Shown one piece after another: positions 37,346 through 47,327 of a DNA stretch of 64,000 nucleotides; position 1 is the first letter of the stretch; the number at the start of each line of letters is the position of its first letter. A model generated the notes under the pieces. The model had not been told where the DNA came from, did not search any database, and saw nothing but the letters and a program-made list of their open reading frames with translations. The DNA is taken from contig NZ_FOHX01000001.1 of the NCBI RefSeq assembly GCF_900111685.1, forward strand, positions 372,001 through 436,000. The letters run 5' to 3'. A program made the position numbers and the translations under genes. The DNA is from Nonomuraea wenchangensis (GTDB lineage: Bacteria; Actinomycetota; Actinomycetes; Streptosporangiales; Streptosporangiaceae).

Positions 37346-37382
37346 CGAACGCCCCCGGTCGTGTGATGACCGGGGGCGTTCG
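37346..37382. terminator. Strong bidirectional hairpin between ileS and the 700-aa gene
   Basis: CGAACGCCCCCGGTC (37346-37360) and GACCGGGGGCGTTCG (37368-37382) form a perfect 15-bp stem with a 7-base loop, 15 bases after the ileS stop and 30 bases before the stop of the convergent gene. There is no T-run, as is common for high-GC actinobacterial terminators. Confidence 0.8.
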
Positions 37383-37412
37383 TCTGTCTGTGCCGAGGGC
37401 GTGCGCTCGGGG

Positions 37413-39515
37413 TCAGGAGACCGATTCGCGGTCGTGCCGGCAGATCGGGCAGATCGTCAGCCCGGCGGCCTTCGCCTCGGTGACCGTCATCGTCTCGACG
37501 CCGCTGTCCCCAGCGCCCTTGATCAACGGGCAGTCGGCGCCGTGGTAGCGGCGCGTGCCGACGATGACCTTCACCGTGCTGGCGCCCTGGTCCGGCCGCT
37601 TCGGCCCCGACGGCTTCTCACCGCTCTCGGACCCTTCCTGCCCCGCGACGGGGAACACCGTGGTCCGGGAGGCGGCGGAAGACTCCTGCGCCCGCTCCTT
37701 CGGGGCGACCGTGATCCGCGGCTGCGGCGCCGTGGACGGCCCCGAATCGTCGTCCTCGTCGTCGGTGGACGCGGACTGACCCGGCTCGGCGGCGCCGGAC
37801 CGGCCCGGGAGGCGCAGCGAGGGGTCGGTGCGTTCGGCGTCACCCTCGGGCGGCGCCACGCTCCCGCCTCCGGACGAGCCACCACGGCCCTCACCAGAAG
37901 CACCGCCTGACGTGGTGGCGGGCTTGGGCGGCGTGGTGGATTCACCGGACGTGGTCGCGGACTTGCCAGAGGCGACGGCGGACCCACCAGCGCCGGGCTC
38001 ACCGGACTTGCCTGAAGTCGCGGACTTGCCAGACGTCGCGACGGGTTTGCCAGACGTCGCGGACTTACCGGACGTCTCAGCAGACTTCCCGGACGTGCTG
38101 ATGGACTTCCCGGACGTCTCAGCAGACTTCCCGGACGTGCTGACGGGCTTGCCGGACGTCTCGGCGGACTTGCCGGACGTCGCGGACTTCCCGGGCGTCT
38201 CGGCGGACTTGCCGGGCTTGCCGGCGGCCTCGGATGCCGTCTCGGATGCCGCTCCCGTACCGGAAGCAGGCGCGGTGCCGGGCTTCTTGCCCTCGGCGGG
38301 GCGCGGGGTGGGCTCGTCCTCGGAGCGGGAGCCCTTGCCGGGCGGCGTGGGCTGGGGCCGGCTCGCATAGGGCGGCGGCCGGAAGATGGAGGTCTGGGTC
38401 TCCCCCTGCTCGTCCTCTGACCCGGCTCCTTGGTCGGACGGGCCGCCCTTGGTCGCGGTCTGGCCTGCCGATGCGGCGGCCGGCCTGCCGAACCATCCGG
38501 CGGCGCCTTCCTCGCGGGTGGCGGCCTGCTCCGGCCTGTCCCCGGGCTTCGGCCCCTCGGGCTCTGCTCCGGCGGCGGGCTCCTGGCGGGCGGCCGGTCC
38601 GGTGCCGGATTGCGGCGCGTCGCCGGGCCTGCCGCCTTCGGCGGGCCTCGGGCCGGTGACCGCGTGCGGGCCGCTGGGCGACTGCGAACGGGCGCCCGGC
38701 TTCGCGCCTGTGGGCGACTGCGAGCCTGTGGGCGACTGCGGGCCGGAAGACGGTTGCGCGCCGCTGGCCGACCGTGGACCTGTGGCCGACTGCGGGCCGG
38801 TGGCGGGCTGCGCATCAGCGGTCGGGCGTGCGCCCGTGACCGGTTGCGGGCCGCTGGCCGGTTGCGGGCCTGGGCGCGGGGTGGACGGCGGGCGCGGGAT
38901 GCGGGGTTCCGTGGGCGACTCCACCCGGCTCTCCGCGGCGAGCGCGGAGCCGGGGGCGGCGGACTCGGGATCGGCGGCAGGCGGCAGCTGCCGTCCGCCG
39001 AGCGCTGCGTCGGGCAGGCACGCCGTGCAGGGCGTGAAGCCCTCCTCGCGTGCCTCCTCGTAGGTGAGCTCCTCGTGCTCCCGGCCGGCGAGCTGCCGAC
39101 AGCCGGCCACGTGGTAGCGCTTGCGGCCGGGGATCACCAGCACGATCGCGTCCGGTGCGACACCGCCGGCCGGGGGGCGGCGCGGACCGGTGGCCGGAAC
39201 GGTCACCGTCCGCTGCGGCGGCTGCGGCTGCGGGCGCGGGGGGGGCGAGGGCTGGTGAGCCACAGGACCGGTCTGGTTGTACGGCGAGCCAGGAGGCGGC
39301 ATGAGCCCCGCGGGAGGGGGGGTGGCCGGTGCGGCGGCCCGCCCACCACCGGGGAACAGCTCGTGTCTCCGCAGGAACGCCCCGATCACCAGGAACAGCG
39401 CGGACAGCACGCTGACCACGATGGACCACATGATCAGGAACGGCTTCGCCAGTACGAAGCCCGCGATCAGCAACACGACCGCCGCGAGCACCAAACCAGC
39501 ACTGATAAGGATCAC
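37413..39515 (-). CDS. Membrane protein with two YHxxxC...CxxC modules and long repeat linker
   Basis: 700 residues, family not recognised. Two membrane helices (about 3-22 and 27-47) are followed by a Pro-rich stretch. Module 1 is IPGRKRYHVAGCRQL...GFTPCTAC (Tyr134, His135, Cys139, Cys163, Cys166). About 480 residues of low complexity follow, with PTG/PSG and SGKSAET repeats. Module 2 lies at the very C-terminus, GTRRYHGADCPLI...GLTICPIC (Tyr657, His658, Cys662, Cys689, Cys692). Each module looks like a single zinc site (one His, three Cys) resembling small Ada-like zinc motifs. Start GTG at 39515, weak ribosome site. It lies 41 bases downstream of divIVA on the same strand. Confidence 0.8.
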   Translation of the reverse strand: MILISAGLVLAAVVLLIAGFVLAKPFLIMWSIVVSVLSALFLVIGAFLRRHELFPGGGRAAAPATPPPAGLMPPPGSPYNQTGPVAHQPSPPPRPQPQPPQRTVTVPATGPRRPPAGGVAPDAIVLVIPGRKRYHVAGCRQLAGREHEELTYEEAREEGFTPCTACLPDAALGGRQLPPAADPESAAPGSALAAESRVESPTEPRIPRPPSTPRPGPQPASGPQPVTGARPTADAQPATGPQSATGPRSASGAQPSSGPQSPTGSQSPTGAKPGARSQSPSGPHAVTGPRPAEGGRPGDAPQSGTGPAARQEPAAGAEPEGPKPGDRPEQAATREEGAAGWFGRPAAASAGQTATKGGPSDQGAGSEDEQGETQTSIFRPPPYASRPQPTPPGKGSRSEDEPTPRPAEGKKPGTAPASGTGAASETASEAAGKPGKSAETPGKSATSGKSAETSGKPVSTSGKSAETSGKSISTSGKSAETSGKSATSGKPVATSGKSATSGKSGEPGAGGSAVASGKSATTSGESTTPPKPATTSGGASGEGRGGSSGGGSVAPPEGDAERTDPSLRLPGRSGAAEPGQSASTDDEDDDSGPSTAPQPRITVAPKERAQESSAASRTTVFPVAGQEGSESGEKPSGPKRPDQGASTVKVIVGTRRYHGADCPLIKGAGDSGVETMTVTEAKAAGLTICPICRHDRESVS

Positions 39516-39556
39516 AGAGGGCTCTTTCGAGTGACAGGTCCTAGTGACCCGTTACT

Positions 39557-40429
39557 TTACCGGCGGTCGTTGTGGGGACCGTCACCGCCGGGAAAAGCAC
39601 CCTGAGGAGCCTCTCCGCCGAAGGGGTTGGGGTTGCCGGGAAGCGGCGGCTGGCCACCCTGCGGCACGGCGTGCATGGCCGGAGCCTGACCGCCGGGACC
39701 ACCGGACATGACCGGGAACCCTCCGCTGCCCTCGGCCGAGACGTTGAGCTCGGCGAGCTGGTTCTCCAGGTAGAGCTTGAGCCTGCTGCGGTATTCGCGC
39801 TCGAAGCTGCGCAGCTCCTCGACCTTGCGCTCCAGCTCGTCGCGGGTCTGCACGAGCGAGCCCATGGCCTGGCGGTGGCGCTCCTGCGCGTCGCGCTCCA
39901 GGGTCTCGGCGCGGGCGCGGGCGTCGCCGATGACCTGCTCGGCCTGGCGGCGGGCCTTGGTGAGGATCTCGTCGGCCTCGCGGCGGGCGCGGGTGACGGT
40001 CTCGTCCGCCTCGCGGCGGGCGTCGGCGATCGCCTGGTCGGCGGTCTGCTGGGCGAGGGCGAGCACGCGGGCCGCGGTGTCCATGTTGTCCTCGGCGGGA
40101 GGCATGTTCATGGCAACGGGGACCGGCTGCTGCTGCACCGGCGGCGGCTCGGGGGCCCGCATGGGCTCCGGCTGCGGCGGCGCCATCATCTCGGGCTTGG
40201 GCTGCTCCTGGACCGGGGCGGAGGCCATGGGCATGCTCATGCCGCCCGGCACCTTCCCACGCAGGCACTCGGCCAGCTTGGCGCGGAGCTCCTCGTTCTC
40301 TTGGATCAGGCGGTCAAGCTCAGCCTCCACCTCGTCGAGGAAGGCGTCGACCTCTTCCTCGTCGTAGCCCGGCCGCAACCGGGTGGTACTGAACTGCTTG
40401 TTCCGCACATCAGCGGGCGTCAGCGGCAT
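39557..40429 (-). CDS. divIVA: DivIVA/Wag31 polar growth protein
   Basis: 290 residues. The conserved N-terminal membrane-binding domain reads MPLTPADVRNKQFSTTRLRP followed by EEEVDAFLDEVEAELDRLI. A Pro/Met/Gln-rich linker (about 60-115) and a long C-terminal coiled coil (TADQAIADARREADETVTRAR through SFEREYRSRLKLYLENQL) follow, then a Gly/Pro tail. It marks negatively curved membrane at poles and septa and steers wall growth in actinobacteria; kinases of the PknA/B type phosphorylate it in mycobacteria. ATG at 40429. The place between sepF/yggT and ileS is conserved. Confidence 0.96.
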   Translation of the reverse strand: MPLTPADVRNKQFSTTRLRPGYDEEEVDAFLDEVEAELDRLIQENEELRAKLAECLRGKVPGGMSMPMASAPVQEQPKPEMMAPPQPEPMRAPEPPPVQQQPVPVAMNMPPAEDNMDTAARVLALAQQTADQAIADARREADETVTRARREADEILTKARRQAEQVIGDARARAETLERDAQERHRQAMGSLVQTRDELERKVEELRSFEREYRSRLKLYLENQLAELNVSAEGSGGFPVMSGGPGGQAPAMHAVPQGGQPPLPGNPNPFGGEAPQGAFPGGDGPHNDRR

Positions 40430-40536
40430 CTTTTTGGTCTCCTTGGCGCGCTTGGAGTCTGTCCGGAGGGACGGTAACCCGAATCACTTCAGCGCGGACA
40501 CGAGTTGGAACACGACCTGCGCGGCACCGGTCCCGC

Positions 40537-40824
40537 TCACCGCAGCAGCCCCGCGAGCTGGATCAAGATCAGGACCACGATGAAGAGGACGGTGAAGCTT
40601 AGGTCAAAGGCCACCGTACCCAACCGGAGCGGGGGAATGAAACGGCGGAGGAACTTCAGAGGTGGATCCGTCGCGGTGTACGTGGCCTCTGCCAGCACCA
40701 GCACGAGCCCGGTCGGCCGCCAGTGTCTGGCGAAGGCCTGCACGGTCTCGAAGATCATTCTGCCGATGAGCAGCACCAAGTAGAGAGACAGGACTACGAC
40801 CAAGATCTGACCTACGATCGCCAC
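40537..40824 (-). CDS. yggT: YggT-family membrane protein
   Basis: 95 residues with two membrane helices (about 4-26 and 70-92) and the family motif TDPPLKFLRRFIPPLRLGTVAFDLSF around the second. YggT proteins are of uncertain role but are regularly placed between sepF and divIVA in actinobacteria and linked to division. The GTG at 40824 gives MAIVGQILVVVLSLYLVLL. It is followed by divIVA after a 107-base gap and preceded by sepF with 80 bases, so separate promoters are possible. Confidence 0.92.
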   Translation of the reverse strand: MAIVGQILVVVLSLYLVLLIGRMIFETVQAFARHWRPTGLVLVLAEATYTATDPPLKFLRRFIPPLRLGTVAFDLSFTVLFIVVLILIQLAGLLR

Positions 40825-40904
40825 GGCCCGGCCGAGCCTCCACTTCTGATGAGCCCTCCCCGTCTCGCCGAGACCGGGTGGGGTGGGTTGGACATACAGA
40901 GACT

Positions 40905-41405
40905 CTAACTCTGATTGAAGAACCCGCGTTCCGCGATTCGAGCCTTGTCCTCGGCGGTCACCTCGACATTGGCAGGGGACAACAGGAACACCTTGTTGGT
41001 AACACGTTCAATGCTTCCGTGTAGGCCAAAGACCAGACCTGCCGCGAAATCGACCAGCCGTTTGGCGTCGCTGTCAACCATTTCGGTCAGGTTCATGATG
41101 ACCGGGGTGCCGTCGCGAAAGTGCTCGCCGATGGTGCGCGCCTCGTTGTACGTGCGCGGATGGAGCGTGGTGATGCGGGCCAGATCGGTCGTGCGGCGCT
41201 CCAGGATCGCCGTGGAGGGCCTGGGCGCGGGCACCGGGGCGTCGGGCTCGTCGTCGCGGTCCTGGACCGCAACGGGCCGCTCCTCGCCGGTCCGCTGTGC
41301 CTCGTCCTCGTAGGCGTAATCGTCCTGGTAGGTCTCATACCTCTCGTAGCGGTCGTCCTCCACGAGACCGAGGTAGACCGCCATCTTGCGCATCGCGCCG
41401 GCCAT
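40905..41405 (-). CDS. sepF: Cell division protein SepF
   Basis: 166 residues. An N-terminal membrane-targeting helix ([18 protein letters not shown]), an acidic Tyr/Asp/Glu-rich linker ([17 protein letters not shown]), and a C-terminal FtsZ-binding domain: [29 protein letters not shown] and [35 protein letters not shown]. SepF anchors FtsZ to the membrane in actinobacteria, which lack FtsA. ATG at 41405; a second ATG four codons later is also seen in relatives. The gene is 142 bases downstream of yggS. Confidence 0.95.
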   Translation of the reverse strand: MAGAMRKMAVYLGLVEDDRYERYETYQDDYAYEDEAQRTGEERPVAVQDRDDEPDAPVPAPRPSTAILERRTTDLARITTLHPRTYNEARTIGEHFRDGTPVIMNLTEMVDSDAKRLVDFAAGLVFGLHGSIERVTNKVFLLSPANVEVTAEDKARIAERGFFNQS

Positions 41406-41547
41406 CGCTACGTCGTCCTCCTGCTCATGGTCGCCCTCGCTCGGGCCCGGTGTCCCGGCGCCGAGGCGGTATCCGTGACCCGTCTCAGACCCTCCACCGG
41501 CTCGACCTCTACCTGATCATGGGCCTGAAGACCCACTTGAGGGGACA

Positions 41548-42240
41548 TTACCTGACGAAGGGCTTGCGACGACCGAGCAACGCCGTACCGACGCGCACGT
41601 GTGTCGCCCCGTGGGCGACGGCCTCGGCGAGGTCGCCGCTCATCCCGGCGGAGACGATCGTGGCGCGGGGATGCTGCTCCTGCACCAGCGTGGCCACCTC
41701 GCGCAGCCGGGCGAACGCCTTGGCCGGCTCCTCCCCCAGCGGCGCCACCGCCATGACGCCGCCGAGCCACACGCCCTCGGCCAGCGCCACCTCGTCGGCG
41801 AGCTCCGGCACGTCCGCGGGGCGGGCGCCGCCCCTGGCCGGGTCGTCGTCGAGGGCGACCTGGATGAGACAGCCGACGTTGCGTCCCTGGCGGACCGCCT
41901 CGCGGCTGATCGCCTCCACCAGACGTACGCGGTCCACGGATTGGATCACGTCGGCGTAGGCGACGACGGAGCGGACCTTGTTGGTCTGCAGCTGCCCCAC
42001 GAAGTGCCAGGTCAGCGGGAGCCCGGCCAGCTCGGCCGCCTTGGGGGCGGCCTCCTGGTCGCGGTTCTCGCCGACGTCGCGCACGCCCAGCTCGGCGAGG
42101 ATCCTGACGTCCTCGGCCGGGCGGGTCTTGGTGACGGCGATCAGCGTGACCTCACCCCGGTCGCGGCCCACCGCGCGGCAGGCCGCCGCGATGCGCTCGT
42201 CGACCTGGGCGAGGCCGGCCGCGATCTCGTCCCTTCTCAC
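41548..42240 (-). CDS. yggS: YggS/PROSC-type pyridoxal-phosphate protein
   Basis: 230 residues, fold type III barrel. The cofactor lysine is in LIAVTKTRP, and VGENRDQEAAPKA, WHFVGQLQTNKV, SVDRVRLVEAI and STGMSGDL-like (SAGMSGDLAEAVAHGATHVRVG) follow in order. These proteins keep vitamin B6 and amino-acid pools balanced and have no known catalytic activity. The GTG at 42240 gives MRRDEIAAGLAQV. It follows ftsZ by 105 bases on the same strand; the yfiH/pgeF gene usually found between them is absent here. Confidence 0.94.
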   Translation of the reverse strand: MRRDEIAAGLAQVDERIAAACRAVGRDRGEVTLIAVTKTRPAEDVRILAELGVRDVGENRDQEAAPKAAELAGLPLTWHFVGQLQTNKVRSVVAYADVIQSVDRVRLVEAISREAVRQGRNVGCLIQVALDDDPARGGARPADVPELADEVALAEGVWLGGVMAVAPLGEEPAKAFARLREVATLVQEQHPRATIVSAGMSGDLAEAVAHGATHVRVGTALLGRRKPFVR

Positions 42241-42303
42241 CTGAGTCTCCCTGCGTGTCTTCGTACCGGGTCGTCGCGCCCGGACCTGTCGCGCACATGA
42301 CGG

Positions 42304-42332
42304 CGCCGCTCCCGTCTCCCCGGGGAGCGGCG
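42304..42332 (-). terminator. Hairpin downstream of ftsZ
   Basis: CGCCGCTCCC (42304-42313) and GGGAGCGGCG (42323-42332) form a perfect 10-bp stem with a 9-base loop, beginning 13 bases after the ftsZ stop on the minus strand. No T-run follows. It may slow or stop transcription out of the division cluster, or stabilise the ftsZ message. Confidence 0.55.
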
Positions 42333-42345
42333 TGGGGCGCCCGTG

Positions 42346-43761
42346 CTACTTGAGGAAGTCGGGAACGTCGAGCTCCTCTTCCTGCTCCTCGAAGATCACC
42401 CGGGGACGTTTGGCCGGCTCCTGCATGCGGGAGGTGATGGGCGTGGGCGGGTTGGCGGGCTCGGGCGTGGGCCGCGGGATGGAGACGGGCCCGGACGGCT
42501 CGTCGGCGGGCGGCTCCCCGGCCGGCTCGGCGACGGCCTGCACCGGCTCCACCGGGCGCACCGGCTCGGGCCGCGGCTCCGGCCTGAACTCCTGCCGCGG
42601 CTCGGGGCGCGGCTCGGGACGCGGCTCGGGGCGGGTCTCCGTACGGAAGTCCGCGCGCGGCTCCGGACGCGGCTCGGGGCGCAGCGTGGGCGGCTCGGAC
42701 TTGACGCTGGGCGACGACACGGTGGGCCGCACCGGCGAGGACACCGGGGGCGCGGGCGGCGGCGTGGCGGCGGCGCGGCCGGCCGGCCGCGGCACCTCCT
42801 TGACCGCCGGTCCCGGCACGTCGTCGAAGCCGGCCGCGATCACCGTCACGCGCACCTCGTCGCCGAGGGCGTCGTCGATGACCGTGCCGAAGATGATGTT
42901 GGCGTCGGGCGCCGCGGCCATCGACACGAGCTGGGCGGCCTCGTTGATCTCGAACAGGCCGAGGTCGGAGCCGCCCGCGATGGACAGCAGCACGCCGTGG
43001 GCGCCGTCGATGCTGGCCTCCAGCAGCGGGCTGGAGACGGCCATCTCGGCGGCGGCCACTGAGCGGTCGTCGCCGCGGGCGTGGCCGATGCCCATGAGGG
43101 CCGAGCCGGCGCCGGACATGACCGACTTGACGTCGGCGAAGTCCAGGTTGATCAGGCCGGGGGTGGTGATGAGGTCGGTGATGCCTTGGACACCGGACAG
43201 CAGCACCTGGTCGGCCGCCTTGAACGCGTCCAGGACGCTGACCTGCCGGTCGGAGATCGACAGGAGCCGGTCGTTGGGGATGACGATCAGCGTGTCGACC
43301 TCGTCGCGCAGCGTCTCGATGCCCGCCTCGGCCTGCATGGCCCTGCGGCGTCCCTCGAAGCTGAACGGCCTGGTGACGACGCCGATGGTGAGTGCGCCGA
43401 GCGACCTGGCGATGTTGGCCACCACGGGGGCGCCGCCGGTGCCGGTGCCGCCGCCCTCGCCCGCCGTGACGAAGACCATGTCGGCCCCCTTGAGGACCTC
43501 CTCGATCTCCTCGCGGTGGTCCTCGGCGGCCTTGCGCCCGACGTCGGGGTTGGCGCCCGCGCCCAGTCCGCGCGTGAGCTCGCGGCCCACGTCGAGTTTC
43601 ACGTCGGCGTCACTCATCAGCAGCGCCTGGGCGTCGGTGTTGATGGCGATGAACTCGACGCCCTTGAGTCCCTCCTCGATCATCCGGTTGACGGCGTTGA
43701 CTCCGCCGCCGCCGATGCCGACGACCTTGATGACCGCGAGGTAGTTCTGCGGTGCTGCCAC
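42346..43761 (-). CDS. ftsZ: Cell division GTPase FtsZ
   Basis: 471 residues from the GTG at 43761, which gives the actinobacterial N-terminus [19 protein letters not shown]; an ATG 11 codons upstream is less likely. The tubulin signature GGGTGTG is at about 103-109 and the T7 loop is [11 protein letters not shown]. FtsZ polymerises with GTP to form the septal ring. After residue ~315 comes a long linker with PEPR repeats ([25 protein letters not shown]), then the conserved peptide LDVPDFLK that binds SepF and FtsW. Last gene of the cluster; an upstream gap of over 300 bases suggests its own promoters. Confidence 0.97.
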   Translation of the reverse strand: MAAPQNYLAVIKVVGIGGGGVNAVNRMIEEGLKGVEFIAINTDAQALLMSDADVKLDVGRELTRGLGAGANPDVGRKAAEDHREEIEEVLKGADMVFVTAGEGGGTGTGGAPVVANIARSLGALTIGVVTRPFSFEGRRRAMQAEAGIETLRDEVDTLIVIPNDRLLSISDRQVSVLDAFKAADQVLLSGVQGITDLITTPGLINLDFADVKSVMSGAGSALMGIGHARGDDRSVAAAEMAVSSPLLEASIDGAHGVLLSIAGGSDLGLFEINEAAQLVSMAAAPDANIIFGTVIDDALGDEVRVTVIAAGFDDVPGPAVKEVPRPAGRAAATPPPAPPVSSPVRPTVSSPSVKSEPPTLRPEPRPEPRADFRTETRPEPRPEPRPEPRQEFRPEPRPEPVRPVEPVQAVAEPAGEPPADEPSGPVSIPRPTPEPANPPTPITSRMQEPAKRPRVIFEEQEEELDVPDFLK

Positions 43762-44095
43762 GACGAGGGGCCTTTCCGCTCGTTGACTTGCCATTTCGGT
43801 GCGGATTGTCTCCGCTTTTTGTCAGTTCGGGTAACTCTCAACCTCAGGTTGAGATTTAGATTTATGTCAACCTGAGGATTGATACGGACAGTAGGAGTTA
43901 CGCTCCGGGCGGGTCAACTAACCGCGCCGCAAGCACGTCCGGCGTGTCGCGGGCTGTCCGGTTCGCTCCGAAGTCGTGCCTGGTCCGGGCACTCCCGTGG
44001 CCGATCCAGACTTTAGGCTCTCACGCCGCGACCCCTGCCTCGCACAGGCTCGGCGATGCCGTTGCCGCGGGGTTGCCAGACCCTGACGTTCTTGA
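43762..44095 (-). promoter_or_regulatory. ftsZ promoter region with inverted repeat
   Basis: A 334-base gap between ftsQ and ftsZ with no gene. On the minus strand TTGACA (43865-43870) is a perfect -35. Starting 11 bases further downstream, CTCAACCTCAGGTTGAG (43837-43853) is a perfect 8-bp inverted repeat around one base, and a second, partial copy (AACCTGAGG, 43869-43877) overlaps the -35. The -10 is not obvious (TGAGGT at 43841-43846 is poor), so an activator may be needed. The region is markedly AT-rich compared with the flanks. Confidence 0.6.
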
Positions 44096-44761
44096 TCACT
44101 TCAGGGTGACCACGTCGGGCGAGCTCACGTCGTAGACATTCGCCTTCTCGCGCCTGAGGAGCGAGGCCAGGATGCGGCCCTTCTCCTTGGAACGGTCGGG
44201 GCCGCCCCAGACGACCGTACGGCCGTCGGACAGCACCAGCGTGACGCCCTCGGCCGTGCCGGCGCGCACCTGCCTGACCTTCGGCGCGATCGCGCCGGGA
44301 ACGGCCTGGATGACCTGGAGCGCGGCGACCGTCGCCGGGTCGGTGGCCGAGGGGTTGTCCACCCGCAGCACCGGCAGCAGGGGCGGCGCCTCCTGCCTGA
44401 TCTCGATCACCACGCCCTGGCCGTCCACGATCGCGACCTTGTCGCCGGCGGGGACGGCCGCCACGGCCTCCCGCTCGACGACCTCGATCCGCAGCGTGCC
44501 CGGCCAGACCCGGTCCACCTTGGCGCTGGCGAGCTGTCTGATGCCGAGCACCCGCGTCTGGACGCCCGCCAGGTCGACAGTGGCCAGAGGATGGAGGTCG
44601 GCCACCGCGGCCTGCCGCTCGATGTGCTCGCGCGGGACTGTGATATTTCCCACGATCTCCACCGAACGCACGCCCAGCACGGGCGAGAAGAACACCAGCC
44701 ACGCGGCCGTGCCCACCACCCCCGCCGTGAGCAGGACCAGGAATGCCGTCCGCGCCTTCAT
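44096..44761 (-). CDS. ftsQ: Cell division protein FtsQ
   Basis: 221 residues with a short cytosolic start, one membrane helix (about 6-26) and an extracellular part. The POTRA domain begins LGVRSVEIVGNITVPREHI and the FtsQ domain follows (RIEVVEREAVAAVPAGDKVAIVDGQGVV). It bridges FtsL/FtsB-type proteins with FtsW-FtsI in the divisome. It lacks the long N-terminal tail that FtsL, FtsI and FtsZ show here. ATG at 44761; 80 bases downstream of murC. Confidence 0.94.
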   Translation of the reverse strand: MKARTAFLVLLTAGVVGTAAWLVFFSPVLGVRSVEIVGNITVPREHIERQAAVADLHPLATVDLAGVQTRVLGIRQLASAKVDRVWPGTLRIEVVEREAVAAVPAGDKVAIVDGQGVVIEIRQEAPPLLPVLRVDNPSATDPATVAALQVIQAVPGAIAPKVRQVRAGTAEGVTLVLSDGRTVVWGGPDRSKEKGRILASLLRREKANVYDVSSPDVVTLK

Positions 44762-44841
44762 CGCCCTCCCAGATCACGCATATCGGCACCGAACCTACGC
44801 CCGCGCGCCGCCCGGAACCCGGCGCCACGCCCGGAGAGCGG

Positions 44842-46238
<1,397 letters not shown>

Positions 46239-46242
<4 letters not shown>

Positions 46243-47315
46243 CGGGCTATCTCCAACACTTTCCTGGCAAGGATGATATCTGCGTCCTTACGGCCGAGCC
46301 TGGCGGCGGCCTCCGACATGGCGGCGACGCGCTCGGGGTCGTGCAGCATCGGCAGCACGTTCCTGATGATCCAGTCGGGCGACAACTCGGAGTCGTCGGC
46401 CATGAGCCCGCCACCGCCGCGGACGATGCGCTCGGCGTTGAGCGCCTGCTCGCCGTTGCCGTGCGGCAGCGGGACGTACGCGGCCGGCAGCCCCACCGCG
46501 GTCAGCTCCGCGCAGGTGAGCGCGCCGCTGCGGCACAGGGCCACGTCGGCGGCGGCGTAGGCGAGGTCCATGCGGTCGACGTAGGGCAGCAGGACGTATT
46601 GAGGGTCTCCGGGCGGCGGCTCGTGCTCGACGAGGTTCTTCGGCCCGATCACGTGCAGCACCTGCACCCCGGCCCGGCGCAGCGCGGGTGCGGCGGCCAG
46701 CGCGGCCTCGTTGATCGAGCGGGCCCCCTGCGAGCCGCCGAAGACCAGCAGCGTGGGCCGGTCGGTCTCCAGACCGAACCACGAGCGCGCCTTGTCGCCC
46801 ATGGACAGCCGGTCGAGCGAGACGATCTCGCGGCGCAGCGGCGTGCCGATGTAGTCGGCCTTGGGCAGCGCTGCCTCGGGGTGGCCGGTGAAGACGTGCT
46901 CGGTGAGCCGCGCGCCGAGCCGGTTGGCCAGCCCGGCGCGCGGGTTGGCCTCGTGGACGACGATCGGCAGGCCGCGCCGCTTGGCCGCCAGGTAGGCGGG
47001 CGTGGCGACGTAGCCGCCGAAGCCGACCAGGACGTCGGCCTGGACGCGTTCGAGCACGTTCACGACCGCGTTGATCGCCCCGGCCAGCCGGCCGGGGACG
47101 GTCAGCAGGCTCGGGGTGATCGCGCGCGGCAGCGGGACCGCGGGCACCAGCTCCAGCTCGTAGCCCCTGGCGGGCACCAGCCGGGTCTCCAGGCCGCGCT
47201 CGGTGCCCACGCAGGTGATGCCGATGCCGGGATCGAGATGGCGCAGCGCGTCCGCAAGGGCTAGCGCGGGCTCGATGTGCCCGGCCGTCCCCCCACCGGC
47301 GAGGACCACCCTCAT
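46239..47315 (-). CDS. murG: Undecaprenyl-PP-MurNAc-pentapeptide GlcNAc transferase
   Basis: 358 residues, GT28 family. It makes lipid II from lipid I on the inner face of the membrane. The N-terminal G-loop is VVLAGGGTAGHIEPALALA, the second G-loop region is VGFGGYVATPA with HEANPRAGLANR, and the UDP-GlcNAc site is FGGSQGARSIN and PLPHGNGEQALNA. I chose the ATG at 47315 because GGGAG lies eight bases before it; a GTG at 47324 would be too close to that site. It overlaps murC by four bases (ATGA) and follows ftsW by 12 bases. Confidence 0.96.
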
Positions 47316-47327
47316 CAAGGTCACTCC

